A stretch of DNA of 64,000 nucleotides from Turritopsis dohrnii. Its lineage: Eukaryota > Cnidaria > Hydrozoa > Anthoathecata > Oceaniidae. Position numbers and translations under genes: made by a program. The notes beneath the pieces were generated by a model. It ran no database searches and was not told the origin of the DNA. It saw only the letters and a program-made list of their open reading frames with translations. Below are positions 24,214 through 36,889 of the stretch, in pieces (position 1 is the first letter of the stretch; every line of letters starts with the position of its first letter). The stretch is taken from NCBI GenBank assembly GCA_027922465.2, contig BQMF02000035.1, positions 248,001-312,000 of the forward strand, read 5' to 3'.

Positions 24214-26901
24214 TCAACCGAGTAATTCTAGGTCCTGAATCTCCTTCGCAATTTCAGTACATTCTTCCAGCAACTTTTTTAACTCCTCTTTGCGTTGTGA
24301 AGATGCTCCAAGCGTATATTCCTAAAATTACACAACACAGAGAAATTAGTTGGTTACGTAATGACATCCTTCATCATAATACTGTGTTTCTTATACTCAA
24401 GTTTTACTGTTATTAAGATGATAAGGGTTGCCTAAAGCACACAAAAAAAAAACATTACCTTCACTTCTATTTTGTTTTCATCTGAAAAGAAGAAGAATAG
24501 ATCATAAGGGCGCAACACGGACCAATAAAAGAAGAAGAATAGATCATAAGGGCGCAACACGGACCAATAACAAATTTGCAGCCAGATTTACGTGTCTGAT
24601 TTAATTTGAGAAACCTGCACTTATGAAAGTCTTCGTATAATAACACAGATGTCTTTTAAATGACTAACCGCAGGTTTTTCTAAGTCAATTACGCAAGATA
24701 CCCAAAATGTTAAATGCTTTGGGCGTTTATCTAAGATTTTTTGTTTGGGTGCTTCATTGAACCAGGGGTTTAAGGTGTGAGTAATATCATTGACTTTTCT
24801 GAAGAAATTTTCTTTGGACATGGGGATGAAAGAAACTCTGAATTTTCCAATGGTGTAGCTATTTTTTTCAGGAAGTGGCTGGGAAGTCCGTTTATTTTCC
24901 AAAAACTTTGTTTTCAGCAGCTAATTAAGTAATTATTTATGTACATGAAAAAATAAAACATATTGATCATGTTGCGTATTGATCCTTTTGCCCGTTGTCA
25001 TAGTGATTAATTAGTTCACGCAAAAAAAAGTTGATTATAGAAAAATGTTTGAAGTTCTTTTTTTCAATGTTCATTTTTCGTGTCAAAGCCACTTACGTTT
25101 GATGTTCCATTTACAGAACTGAAAAAGCTCGGAGATTGAGATTTGGCTTACTGAGAAGCTGAAGGATAGATCTAACGGGGTGATCACATGGATGCCGAGA
25201 TCTGTAGTAGAATATATTGACCCCTTAGAATATTGTCATGTGATGGCTTCCAACCGGGCTGGCCCTCTTCGCCGGGATGAAATTGCATACACGGCGCATG
25301 CGTCAAGTTGAAATAATTAAAACAAATATCACGTGATCAATTCTTCAGCCCGGTTAAGCAGGCTGATACTTTTCCATGTGATCATTATCAGCCCACCTAA
25401 CCGAGCATACTTGCATCATACTTGAAATAAACATATTCCTGTCCAACGGATTAATTAAAAAACAAGAACACGTTTTTCCCTTACTCACACCTTAAAAGAA
25501 GCGGTCACAGAGTCAATCAGTTTTTCCCTTGATGCAAAGTTAAGGAAATCCATTCGTTTTGCAACGTCTGATAAACAGTTTGTACAGAGGGGTTTTCAAT
25601 TCTTTTCGTCTGCCCACCATTTCACAATCCATGTATTTACTTACCAATTAGAATAAAAGAAGAAGAAGAAGAGAAGAACAGCAAACGTGTGACCACAGCT
25701 TACCTTCCTGGAACTCGTGCACACCGACACCTCTTCCATGCTCGTCAATAACTTCAATGTTGATGCCGCATTTAGAAAACATGCCGGCCTGTGCAATCAC
25801 TTCATCAAGACCAGTTGTTTCTTCCGACGGATAGATCACCGACACGTCAGCTGTGACGCTAGTTGTGGGCATGCTCTTTTCGCCGGACAGCATGTGGTTG
25901 AGATGTTCGTTCATAATATGCGACGCCGATGGTCGCCGATCATCCATGAAAAGTTGACATTCGGCTTCCGGTATTACTATCCCATCCTCTTCATCTGCTA
26001 TGATATCTTTTAATAATTCTCTGTTAATCTCCAAAAACTCCTCCTCGGTGATTTTCCTTTTCAACTCTCCCCCTTCTTTCTTTTCTTTGCACGAACCCCT
26101 TAAGTCCTCAATAACCGAAGAAAACGTAACTGCGAGTTTTTCTGGAGTGTCTTCGCTGGACTTTTCCGTCGAAACATCGTCCTGTTTTCTACTGTCATGG
26201 TCACAGCTAGCCGCCGTTCCCACATCTTTTGCATACCCAGACTGACTGTTTTCCGCCTTTATGTCCAAATTTTTAATTCGGTTATTATTTCGATCTTGGT
26301 GAAGTACTTTCGAGTTTTTACTAGGATAGATACTGACTAAAGACTTTTCCTTTCCCTTCCAAACGTCACTCGAACTGGTCGATTTTTTGACGTTTAGACT
26401 TGCAGTCAACTTTTTCTTTTTCGATGAATTAAGAAAGGATGTTGGAACATACGGAGCTCTGTGATAGAAAGGCGGAGCTTTCAAACGTTGAACAAATCTT
26501 CTCGAAAAAAGAAAACGTTGCTTACTTACTTCCTACAGGGGAAGGAATTCTGACTGCGCTTTTTTGATACGACCGTTTCCTGTTTTGTACGATTTTGTAA
26601 TGAGATTTTCGGTTTACCGAGTTGGTATTTATTTCGCAATAACAAGCGGAAGGCTTCAGAATCGTTCTGAAATCAAACAATATAAATCCAGTGAAGTGAT
26701 AGATCATAAATGTAAATCTAGTGAAACGTTAAATGAATCAACGATTGAGAAAGTGAACATAGTCGAACCTTGCAAAATTGTTTATAATCGTATTCGAAAC
26801 AACTCCTGGTGCTAATTACTTGTGGTTTGTAAATTTTTATCTGACAGGGATCATCGTAGCCACGAACCGAATACGGACTTGTCACGTTCTTTGGTAGCCG
26901 G
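24214..26901 (-). CDS. Unrecognised multi-exon gene with C-terminal coiled coil
   Basis: I do not recognise this protein. Minus-strand exons with agreeing phases: 26769-26901, 26530-26666, 25704-26500, 25491-25567, 25097-25118 (22 nt), 24669-24919, then 24459-24481 and 24214-24321 (stop). The 5' end lies above 26901 and was not found. The large exon is basic and Ser-rich at first (LKAPPFYHRAPYVPTSF), then acidic, ending INIEVIDEHGRGVGVHEFQE. Later exons read VAKRMDFLNFASREKLIDS and a compact stretch with FRVSFIPMSK, LNPWFNEAPKQ and FWVSCVIDLEKPA. The tail RKEELKKLLEECTEIAKEI is a short coiled coil. The 26530/26500 join needs a 29-nt intron. The join between 24669 and 24481 is out of phase (0 versus 1), so a tiny exon is missing or that boundary is wrong. 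No signal peptide or membrane segment seen in the known part; probably nuclear or cytoplasmic. Confidence 0.7.
24485..24568. repeat. 42-bp tandem duplication next to a splice acceptor
   Basis: Two perfect copies, 24485-24526 and 24527-24568. On the minus strand the unit contains ATTCTTCTTCTTTT, the pyrimidine tract of the acceptor just before exon 24459-24481. The upstream copy lacks the following CAG. Confidence 0.9.
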
Positions 26902-26967
26902 CTGAATAATAAAAAGCAACAAATTCATGTTTCTATGGAAACAAAAACAAGAATGACCATATGCATC

Positions 26968-27085
26968 CTGTGAGCAAATTTGTTGAAAAATCACTGCGAA
27001 GGAGTGCATTTCTAAAGAATCAAACAGTATTTTAATAAAAAATACTCTTCATCGTGGTGATTTTTTAACGATTTTGCCCACTGTG
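26968..27085 (-). repeat. CCCAGYGGGCA short MITE, copy G
   Basis: TGAGCAAATTTGTTGAAAAA, TCACTGCGAAGGAGTGCATT, ATACTCTTCATCGTGGTGAT, ACGATTTTGCCCACTG. Confidence 0.75.
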
Positions 27086-27089
27086 CAGT

Positions 27090-28060
27090 GAAAAATGTTC
27101 TCCTGTCCTATCGATAACTACTAGCATACAGAAAACAATAATTAGGAAAGGATGAAAATTTACCCGATAGAGGAAACCGGTTTTTTAGGTGACCTGATTT
27201 TATTCCGAGATGGGTTCTAAATAAAACGCATATATACAAGTAAAAGGTTAAACTTTACTTTGGACATATGTGAATAGGGCGTAAATAAAGCCATGATCAA
27301 AACTTTAGGGCAAACCTGAAAATACGCCGGAAACATACCCCAATCTCATTTCAGTCCATTTATAGAATATTACTAAAAGTTAAAAATTCGTTGTCATGAT
27401 AGCTCATTGCAAAATATTTTTTTCAAACAAAAAATCATAAAAATCTTTTATCTTTCATAAATTTATATTTTATTGCCCATTTGAGGATTCTTTTTTCAAA
27501 GGAAGAATCGTCATTGTTTCGTAAACAGTTTAAAAAATTAAATTGTAAGAGGAGATAGAAAAATGATGGAGATAAATGTTGGGAATAAAAAAAAAACGAA
27601 ATGCTAATAACAGAGGCTGGTCGAAGAAGGATCTAAATATAACAAAGAATCTTCAGTCAAACTGTAGAGATTTTCGTGATTCTTAACATGGATTTATCAG
27701 CTGTTTGTTGCTTTGTATTTTGAAAAACAAAACAGTGAAAAGTAAAGATCATAAAAAAAAATTGGATCTAAATAATTCAATGGAAAACTTTTCACAATTC
27801 TTCACACAGGTGAAAAGGTTTAACTACAATCTGTCCGTTAATAACTCAACTTAATTCTTGTTGGGTTTTTTTTTCTTCTTCATTTTCTATTTTTGACGTA
27901 ACACCATGAATCAACAGGCGAGTGTTGCGTTTACACTCATCAAATTATGGTTTGAATATTAAATATGGTGTCAGGAGATCATTCCAGCGTCAGTCGCTGT
28001 TCAGATGTTTCAACATAGACTTCAAGAACAACAAACAACAAAAACTAACAAACAAACTTT
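27090..28060. other. Intergenic DNA, nothing recognised
   Basis: AT-rich with no long ORF. It may hold the missing 5' exon and promoter of the minus-strand gene ending at 24214, but I cannot place them. Confidence 0.45.
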
Positions 28061-28063
28061 TTA

Positions 28064-28168
28064 CCAGAGGGCAAATTTACTGAAAAATCACTGCGAATGA
28101 GTGCATTTCTACAGAAACACATACACTATTTCAATAAAAAATACTCTTCATCGCAGTGATTTTTGAGC
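28064..28168 (-). repeat. CCCAGYGGGCA short MITE, copy H
   Basis: CCAGAGGGCAAATTTACTG, AAATCACTGCGAATGAGTGC, ACTCTTCATCGCAGTGATTT. Confidence 0.75.
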
Positions 28169-28230
28169 ACAAAGTTTACCACAAAACAAATTTCTTCAAA
28201 AATGAGAGTCTTCTCTACAGGTTTGTTTAA

Positions 28231-29528
28231 AGGAGTGGTATCGTCATTTCAAATTTTATAACAAATTTTAGTTTAAAAAATGTATAGTTAACCTGCGTTA
28301 AAGCTTTTTTAAAAAACGTTTTACTTCCGAAGATATTGAGTTTTTAATTTTTTTATAAACCCCCGTCTTTTTTTCTGATGAAAAGCGTGTGACGTCATTG
28401 AAGAAGTTTCATTTATTTTTACTTGTTATGTCAGTGCAAAGGAGCGTATTAGTTTCTCATGTTTTCAAAAATCATGAGTGGGAATTCAAGTGAAGAGGAA
28501 TCAGATGTTCTCAGCGAAGATGAAGAATGTAGCAATGAGTTTTATTCAAGGATTTCAAAGAGAATTTTAGCAGTTTGAGCAATATAGTTTTGACCCAGTT
28601 GCTGTAAAGAACATGAAGAAGTCCGGATGATGATTTTGATGACAAAAATGCTTTACCGGAGAGAGTTGGCAACAAACAGTGATGCAAATGTGTTGCAAAG
28701 AAGTTTATGCGATCGAAGACGATAAATTTCAAAATAATTTTTTGTACAAATCAAAACGAAAAAAAAAAATACATGCAATATTGAGTTGATCATTGATCGT
28801 AGTAAAATTCATATATTGAAAGTTAACGTTTTTCCAATTTTCCGTTTTCCGTGCAGGAGTTCAAGAATCAATAGTTCATTCTATGAAAACAATAATGAAA
28901 TAATCGGTGAAACGGAATAATATTCAAATGCCCAGTTCGAAGAGAAACACGAAAACAAAAATCGAAAAAACACTTGCACACAGAAAGTAAAAGTTCACCT
29001 ATGTATAACGAAAAGTGTAGATAAAACATTAAAGTAAAACTCCTTATAACATGTTTACCACCAAATTTCTTCCAAAACATGATTCTTTAAAATATAAGTG
29101 ACGTAAAGATGGAAGATTGGCCTCGCTTCAACTATGCAATCCATATCTTTTTTAAATATGAATTTTAGGTAATCTAAGCAAACTAATGTTCTGCCCTTTG
29201 GTTGAGTCACTGTCACATCCCACAGCAGCACAAATAACCATGTTTTTCATTAGATTTAAAAAAATTACTTAGTTATTGCTTGAATTTCAAAGAACACTCG
29301 CTCGATTTGAATGCAAAACATCACATCAACACTGAATATAACTTCTTCAATGACGTCACATAATTATTACTAATTTATTCAGCGTTTTAAGCCTATGTTT
29401 TAAAGTGGCATTTTATAGCGAAAAAAAGACTTTTTTTTTCCAAATTAAATTTATTTTGTAGTATCTACATTAAAACAAGGGATATACGAAGAAAAAAAAT
29501 TTTTTCAAATTTTCATGATACCACTCCT
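28231..29528 (-). mobile_element. Kolobok-like TTAA element, copy 2 (inverted)
   Basis: AGGAGTGGTATC at 28231 and its complement ending at 29528, with TTAA at 28227-28230 and 29529-29532. Collinear over its whole length with the complement of 21504-22797, with scattered substitutions and small indels. The THAP stub region sits at about 29245 down to 29145 and the acidic remnant at about 28474-28720. Confidence 0.85.
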
Positions 29529-29532
29529 TTAA

Positions 29533-31600
29533 CAACATACCATCCTTAAAGTTTTCGGTCAAAACGCTCTTATTTCTGCCTGGTTAAACAAGTAATTTAT
29601 TGCCTCATTCTTTCAAACAGAAATAAGAGACTTTCCACTGTGAAGTTATCATGCTCGCATCATTCAACAGCCAGTGCTTCTTTGTGATCAGTTTTTAATA
29701 CGAATACGCTTTATGTTGAAGATATGCCAGGTCAAACTCTTAATACATTACTAAGAAGCATCAAACCAAGAAACACAAAGATTTCGAAATTGGATTATTA
29801 ATTATTTATCAGAACGTCCAGTTTTTTCATTCTTCAACTCACTGAGAAATCCAAATTGTTAAAAATGAATCAAGATGCACCTGATTTTAGACAGTAAGAG
29901 GGTATTACTGCATAATCTATCTCGAATTACTTCACATAATCGACCACTGAGATTTCAAATTCCAAGCAGTCGACCAATGAGAATTCAAATTCCAAGCAGG
30001 AGAGAATATAAGAACAAAAATTCAAACGAAAAACAGCTAATTTTTTCTAATAATAGAAAACAATTGATATAACAAGATTTTCCATTTTCAAGTGTTTAAA
30101 AGAACTACGCAATAGTTTGAAAAAAAAAATCATATTTAGGACTTGCCTTCAAATTTCTTAAATTTTTTTGGCATCTGATCATAACAACGGTTCTTTCTTT
30201 CATAAAGCAAAAATATTAATTTTTACCAATATAAGGAAACATATTTGATCTCAGAAAAGACAAGCATGTGTTCTCACATTTCACAGTATGGTTTTGAATC
30301 AAAATTATATTATTACTTATGATCCAGGAGAAACACATGCCACCTTAACATTGGGGAACAAAAACAAGAAAAAGAAAACACTGCACGATAATTAACACTG
30401 ATAAGAAAATAACGTAGCAACAAACATTTTCCAAGGAACTCACACACTAACTTATTAGTTCAATAGACCTGCTATTACCCATTTGCAACACTTTCGTGTC
30501 AGTACACAAAAGCTTTCATAAGTACAGGTCACTGGAGTGAAACTAGACAATGTAAAAGCTATGGCACTCTTAGGAGATTACAACTAGAAAAAAAGAAATT
30601 TTAAATACACATAACTTCATGCCAATAAATCGCAATAGAACTATTTCACATGTCAGAACACACTTGATGAGTCATCATAGTTATGCAGGGAAAATGGATC
30701 ACACACTCGTAAATAAACAACACAGAATAAGTACAGATGGCATTCCCATACAACTCTTACCAATGTCATGTTACCATGGTGTATATAAGAAAGAGCTTCA
30801 CTGATAAAAACATTGTCTTGTATTGTTAATGAACTATAAAAAACTACAGTTGTAACAGAAGGATGAATACTTTTCAAAAAAGCTTTTATTGAAACAAAAA
30901 CCGTCATAACAAAATACAGACACTGAATAGTTTTGGTTTCCTGTTGTCTTGCAGACTTTCAGGTAACGTGCATAACAATAACTAAACATCAAAATTATTA
31001 TCATCAAAAAATAATATAATAATGAAAGTTCAGTGCATAGATCTTAAAGTTAATTTTTCTTATTATTCACATGAATAATTCAAAACTGCATTCATAAAGA
31101 TACTGTGCTCCCTGAGTGGTAGCTAAATAGTGTATTGTGTATGACATGAGATATAAAAAGTAGGTCAAAGTGAAAAATAGTGAGATTTTTGGACTCTTTT
31201 ATAAGGACCAATAGTGAAAACAAACTATAATAAATGAAACCAAGAAACATTTCTTTATTTATCAGGATTTTGGAGAAAAACCATCAAGTATACAAGTTGA
31301 TGTTTGTAAAATTAAACAGTTTTTAAATATTTTAAAGACAACTTACACTTACCAGACCTTGAAACAGTGATTAAAGAAAACAAACTCACCTGGCATAGCT
31401 CTAGATCAAAATGTAAAAAGTGTGACCACTACATCAGAATAATACTGCAAGAATCTTTCAAGAGTCTTCCTTTCTTGAAAGCACTAAAAAGAAAAATACG
31501 TAACAACAAAAAAAAAACTGATAATTTTTGATAACAGAAAAAAAACATTGCTTTCACTATATTTTTTGTTTTCTTATCTTAATAAAACTTAAGACGTATA
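29533..31600. other. Intergenic DNA with a 30-bp direct duplication, no gene
   Basis: Nothing with coding character. A diverged 30-bp direct duplication (CGACCA-TGAGA-TTCAAATTCCAAGCAG) is at 29941-30000. The motif AAAGCTTTCATAAGTACAGG at about 30508 recurs at about 63939, so it belongs to a dispersed repeat. Confidence 0.5.
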
Positions 31601-31638
31601 CTAGTAATAGGATTTAATCTAAATGAAATTTGGGCTAT

Positions 31639-31738
31639 CCCAGTAGGCAACATTGTTTAAAACCCAGTGTTGAAGAGATATTGTGTATATTTTTATAAAA
31701 TTGCAAACTTTGATTTTTTAACAAAAATCTGGGACTGG
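31639..31738 (+). repeat. CCCAGYGGGCA short MITE, copy K, diverged
   Basis: CCCAGTAGGCAACATTGTTT, TGAAGAGATATTGTGTATAT, TTTTTATAAAATTGC and TTTTAACAAAAATCTGGGAC. Confidence 0.6.
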
Positions 31739-31739
31739 T

Positions 31740-33650
31740 TGTTTGAACAGATTATTCAGATAAAAGAATTGTATAACATCTTTGTAGAACATCATCAAAG
31801 AGTTCACTTGAATGTTAAGCTCTACAAGAACTTTTCATAGAAAAAGAACTCACTTGTTTCGATTTTTGAAAAGTATAAACAGATGAACTTTTGCTGTTCA
31901 GACCTGCACTTGTAAATTCCTAACCATACCAGAGTAACAGTTCAGTGAATGCCTAATCACAGATGTGTCTAATCACAGGGCTATTGAATTTAACTAGTTT
32001 AGACAAGGCAAGAGATTGGCGTTTATTGATGTTCTTAATTTTTAAAAATCAAATGATAAAAGCATTTTCAGTGTCATACTTATGTGGCAAGTTACAAACA
32101 TTAAAAATACTACTTCACAGCATGTGAGGCCATAGATGGGCTCACAAATAAACAGTAAAATACATTGGTGCATACATTGCCGTTAAACCGAACCTGAATT
32201 CAAAATAAAAATAAAACAATTACAAAACAGAAAAACACTGAACTGATTTCATTTATTATGAAACCTTTCCTTTAACCTTTTCAAACAGGTTCTAAAGCTG
32301 AATGAAAAGATGTATCTATTTTTTGATTTCCCCGGAGTGATGTAACCAGCATTGCAAGGAAGCTATAACTGAAATTTCTGTTATAACTTATTTAATACTC
32401 TAATGTTGAATTGAGAGCCTGTTGAAGATACGCCAAAAGGCCAACCAATATTATATTATTAGTTAGTAATCTATTATATGCTACATGAACAAAGTGAAAC
32501 ATATAATGCAACAACTGGAATAACAAAACTTGGAGTTCTATAAGGAATAATAAAATGGAACAACTTCGATGAACAATTCATAAACAAGATACTGCAGATC
32601 TGATTGGACTCAACGAAAAACAAATAAATGGCTTAGCTTGCAAACTACCTAGTTTTTTTTTTTGCTTTCTCATAGGAAGCACTTGCACTTTTGGTCACTG
32701 GTGCATAAATACTGACATTAAAAGGATTAAAATTGCTCTTTCAGGGGCACTGAGCATGGAAATCATTCTATGAGATATTATCAAACTATCAATGTTGAAG
32801 CAGAATACTAGCTGTAAGTAGTAGATCACCATTGGCCATGTTGATGTTAAAATTGCTTCCGAAGTTGCTGATTGGTATCAAGCATCAACCTACACAAGTC
32901 AAAGAATGAGATATCCGTCATCAGAATTATCGTACCAAATGAAGAGATCTCGTTCTCTTTCTGTAAATATTTCAAACACCACATATGCTGACAGTGGTTT
33001 CACACTACTGTATCAGTGTTGACGATTAACGATTAATTAACCTCTACTGACACTGAATGCAATGGGTTGCTTCAAATGTGGAATACCAAACCATATATAA
33101 TGATTTCCTCTTCAATTGAAGTGATTGAAGGAAATATACCAAAGAAAAAATGCACAAGTTGTGTGAACATATTTTCTTTGTCTTTCATCACAATCATGAA
33201 AATTGTGATGAACCTCAGATGGAAAGCAGGATTTATTGACAAATCAGCCAGGATTTCTCCTCGTTATTTCGGAACCACTTCTGGGTTTATGTGATCATGA
33301 CACCATGGTATTATCAAACAATTACTGCCACTCCCAACCCTATAAACTGATTCCAAGAAAAATTTGTGGCTGGAATTGTGCCAATATAGATTCAATGCAC
33401 AATCATGTTAATAAAAAAATGGACACATAGTGTGCCACTGATTGAAGAATTCCAGTTCTGAAGAAATAGGAATTCACATCTAATTATCTAATTCTGATAT
33501 CAACTAATTCTGAAAATTAATCTTCTTTTCGCACACAATGACAAATACAATTATGCTTTGTACAAAATAGCCGATATCTGGTAGATTTAACCAAACAAGA
33601 TGAGAGTGAAGGCACCAATCTTTTCATTTTTATTTCTATTTATCATTACA
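31740..33650. other. Intergenic DNA, nothing recognised
   Basis: Only short ORFs (33067-33294, 33236-33430). The part just before 33655 may be decayed 5' sequence of the gypsy remnant that follows. Confidence 0.45.
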
Positions 33651-34087
33651 ACCAGAAAATGAAGATCCACCACCAAAGTCACCAGTCATTCCATTCAGTT
33701 GAACTGCTGATAATATTCCAAAATTAGAACAATATAAAAGAGAATTTCTCAACAAAAACATTCAACAATTTAACAGCATTTCCACATATGGTTAGACTCA
33801 TCTTGAAGCTTAACCTAAAGCAAATCACTCACCCATCGGTGTACCACATCATTGGAAAGAATAGGTGAAATTTAAGACTGGATAAAGACGTTGAACATAC
33901 TATTATAACCCCAGTGCCTTTTGGTACTCCAGTAGAACGCTGTCCAACAATCAACACAACCAAGGATGGTAGTCCTGGTAGATGGTAGATGCACAATCGA
34001 CCTTCAGTACTTCAATTCATGTAGTCTTCATGAAATGAGTCATGTTTTACCACCTTTTGTGTTTTCTTCAGTTTTTTTGAGCCTTAA

Positions 34088-34840
34088 AAGGAAATTAAGC
34101 CTTTATCAAAAACTTTTAATATTAGTGGCAGAAAGGTCTCATTAATCTTCTGTGATCATTAAAAATTATTTTAGGTGATAATTATGCTCAGTTTCTCGTT
34201 ATTTAGTATCTAAGAACGGACACCATTGCAGTGCTCTGCGCTGGAAATTTTGGCGTCACAGCGCAATCGCTCTTTTTGAAAGGATTGCATAAACTAGAAT
34301 ATTTTGTTTTTGTTGATGAAAGTTCTTGAGTTCTTCGTGATATAAAACCTTCATTAAAACGTATTACGTTTTAGATTTACAGTAGGTATACATGCGTAAG
34401 TGAGTTTTTGAACAAATGTGTATATTTTAGATGTATGAAAAAAGAAATCTTCAGTATGACGGTTTTTATTTTTCTTGAATCGTTAATGTTAAACTTATTT
34501 TACATTTTACTCCTTCTTGATGTTTAATGATTGTTATGTTGATGAATGATAAATATCTTCGTGTTTATGTTGTTTTTCTACCGTTTCTCACATCTTTAGA
34601 ACACAGGCGTAAAAAACATGCCATCATGTGCTGCCTACATCTGATATTTCTGCAAATGAAATTCGCTCTGTGACATCATGATATTTATAACAAAATCTGT
34701 AATGGTGATTTAACTAAGTTATTTTTTTAGCAATTTTTTTCATTTAGAATACCTTTTATACATAAAAAGGTGTTCCTCTAGGATAAATGAAGTATTTCAT
34801 GCTCAAAATCAGAAAATAAATTTTAAGGTTTAATTTCCCT
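34088..34840. mobile_element. TTAA-flanked non-autonomous TIR element
   Basis: Left end TTAA then AAGGAAATTAAGCC, right end GGTTTAATTTCCCT then TTAA: imperfect inverted ends with a TTAA target site, as in Kolobok or piggyBac types. It lies inside the gypsy remnant. No ORF. Confidence 0.55.
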
Positions 34841-34948
34841 TTAAGTTAGCTGCACAAATTCCTCCTAATACCTACAAGATAATTCTAATTCTGCAAGCAA
34901 TCTTTAGAACTTGCACATCTTGTCATCACTTCAGAAAGTATAAAACCT

Positions 34949-35747
34949 ATGAAGTTAATTCGGCGCCAAAATCTCGTTTGTCAAGTCGTCGAATCGTTTT
35001 AGAAGTTAACGCGGTTCACAATAAGTCGATATTCAAGTCGTCGAGTCGTTTTAGATGAACACTCGTTTTTCAAATGAAGGCGTTTTAGAAGTTTTAGAAG
35101 TTTTTTAGAAGTTTTAGAAGTTTGTTTCATGATCTGTTTATTCCAAATGACACTATTCGTGAGCCCCTTACTTGAAATCAGGCGATATAGGGTGTTCCAC
35201 ACTAACTGAACATGAACATATTAATGTGAGGTATATATTTCATTATAAAGATAAAGAGAAGGGACCTCTTTCAAAATTCCAATAAACAAATCAAATGTAT
35301 CTGAAAGAAAAGGGAATTCTTCACACAGTTTGGTCATTTTCTCATTCATAACCATACAATGCCCCGTGTTTCATGCAACTACTAGAAAACATGACGGCCA
35401 GCATCATGACTTATGTAAATATGACACAAAAATCTGTTTTTGTGTAAAAGCCAACACTGACTTAAAGAAACTGGTAATCAGGTTGCACCGCCTCATTTTC
35501 TGAACCGACTGAACATCTGAAACGGCTAATCTTCCGAAGCGCCTCAATTACACAGCATCTAGCGACCCCAACTTCTAAAACGCCTCAAATTGAAAAACAA
35601 GTGTTCATCTAAAACGACTCGACGACTTGTATGTCGACTTATTGTGAACCTCGTTAACTTCTAAAACGATTAATGAAGTCACGAGTCAACATCTAAAACG
35701 ACTCGACGACTTGATAAACGAGATTTTGGCGTCGATCTAACTTCATA
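34949..35747. mobile_element. ~800-bp long-TIR element with AAAACGACTCGACGACTTG motifs
   Basis: Left arm from ATGAAGTTA through CCAAAATCTCGTTTGTCAAG and TCGTCGAATCGTTTTAGAAG; the right arm mirrors it, with AACGAGATTTTGGCGTCGAT and CTTCAT at the end. The 'ACTCGACGACTTG' box recurs about 50 bp apart in each arm, which suggests repeated protein-binding sites. Imperfect TIRs of roughly 170-200 bp. No transposase. Confidence 0.75.
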
Positions 35748-36889
35748 AAAACCATCACCCAGGTTCCTACCAGTTATCAAAAACTTCCCATCACCCTTGA
35801 CCATAACTGTTGCATGATCATGGATTGGCCTCGTGAATTAGGTTTCCTGGGCATGTGCCATTAGTCCAATTATCCAGCCCTTCATGGACTTGACTAAATA
35901 AAACACCAAGTTGAGACCCTACAAGATTTATTTGAAGATCCAAAAGATCCACCTGTTACTTCTGGCATCAAATCATTTCATCTTTTTCCCGCAGGGCTAA
36001 CTAAACCATATTTCCTCTAATCAATAAGGTGGCATTTATTACAAATTTTTGACTATGAGTGTGGCATTTAATAGAGGGCGGAGGGTCAGCAAACACGATC
36101 TTGAGATCATAAAGAACCCAGTCCTCTTGAAGTTAAAGGAAACCACATGATGGTTTTAGGGAAAAGGATAACAATCATTAAACTGATCCTGGCAAAAAGG
36201 TTACACTCTCAAGGAACCCAACCATTCCTGCATTATAAGTTATTGAACTATTGATATTAACACCAGTTCCAGAATACCACTTTCAGCAAATGTATTTCGA
36301 GATTATCCCTACTTAGTAACAGTAGGCCAATGTAACAATGCAATTGGCCAATTGTTCATTATTTTAAACATTTGCAGAGAGCTTTTTACTGCCTATGGTT
36401 CACTAGAAGAGATCAACATCGATGGTAGCCCTCACTTCCACCACCACCTTCTCGAGCAGGGGGGAATCTACCATCATATATCACCCATCACATTGTAGAG
36501 GTCCTCCCTAACCACAAGCTCAAGTTCAACTTAAATGATTCCAGCACTCCTAAATCGCAGATTCTTAAGGGAAATTACATTTTTATCATGCCAAACATCA
36601 CCAGTGATACTGTCTGCTCCAATTTCTGATCCACTAGCTGAACCATTGATTGCAGCACCTCCAGCTCAACAAGCTACACCAACCCCTACGCCTCATGTTA
36701 CAGCAATTGATTGCCAGTAGAATGTGTCATCTCAACACCAACAAACAGTAGACCACAAAACATGCTCTAAAAATCTAATGTCACATAATAGACTAGTCTT
36801 GAAGGAAATGTGACAGTCATAACAAGCCATTAGTGCAAGAACTATCTGTTGGGAGGAGATGTAGACATAATATCATTATATATAATATA

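Larger units (their letters stand above)
33655..36720 (+). pseudogene. Decayed Ty3/gypsy-type pol remnant with nested insertions
   Basis: Shifting plus-strand frames recall gypsy pol in order. Around 33700-33870: a pre-RT stretch (NIPKLEQYKREFLNK, then VPHHWKE). At 33895-34020: the RT entry (TPVPFGTPVE, KDGSPG, TIDLQYFNS). Near 36370-36470: a possible integrase core (LFTAYGSLEEINIDGSP). Stops and frameshifts occur throughout, so it cannot make protein. Two later insertions split it, at 34088-34840 and 34949-35747. No LTRs found. The 61-codon ORF at 36535-36720 is probably part of this wreck. Confidence 0.55.

Noticed and set aside
36535..36720. Pro/Thr-rich 61-codon ORF as a separate gene
   Set aside because: Lies directly after the gypsy integrase-like remnant and is more simply part of that decayed element.
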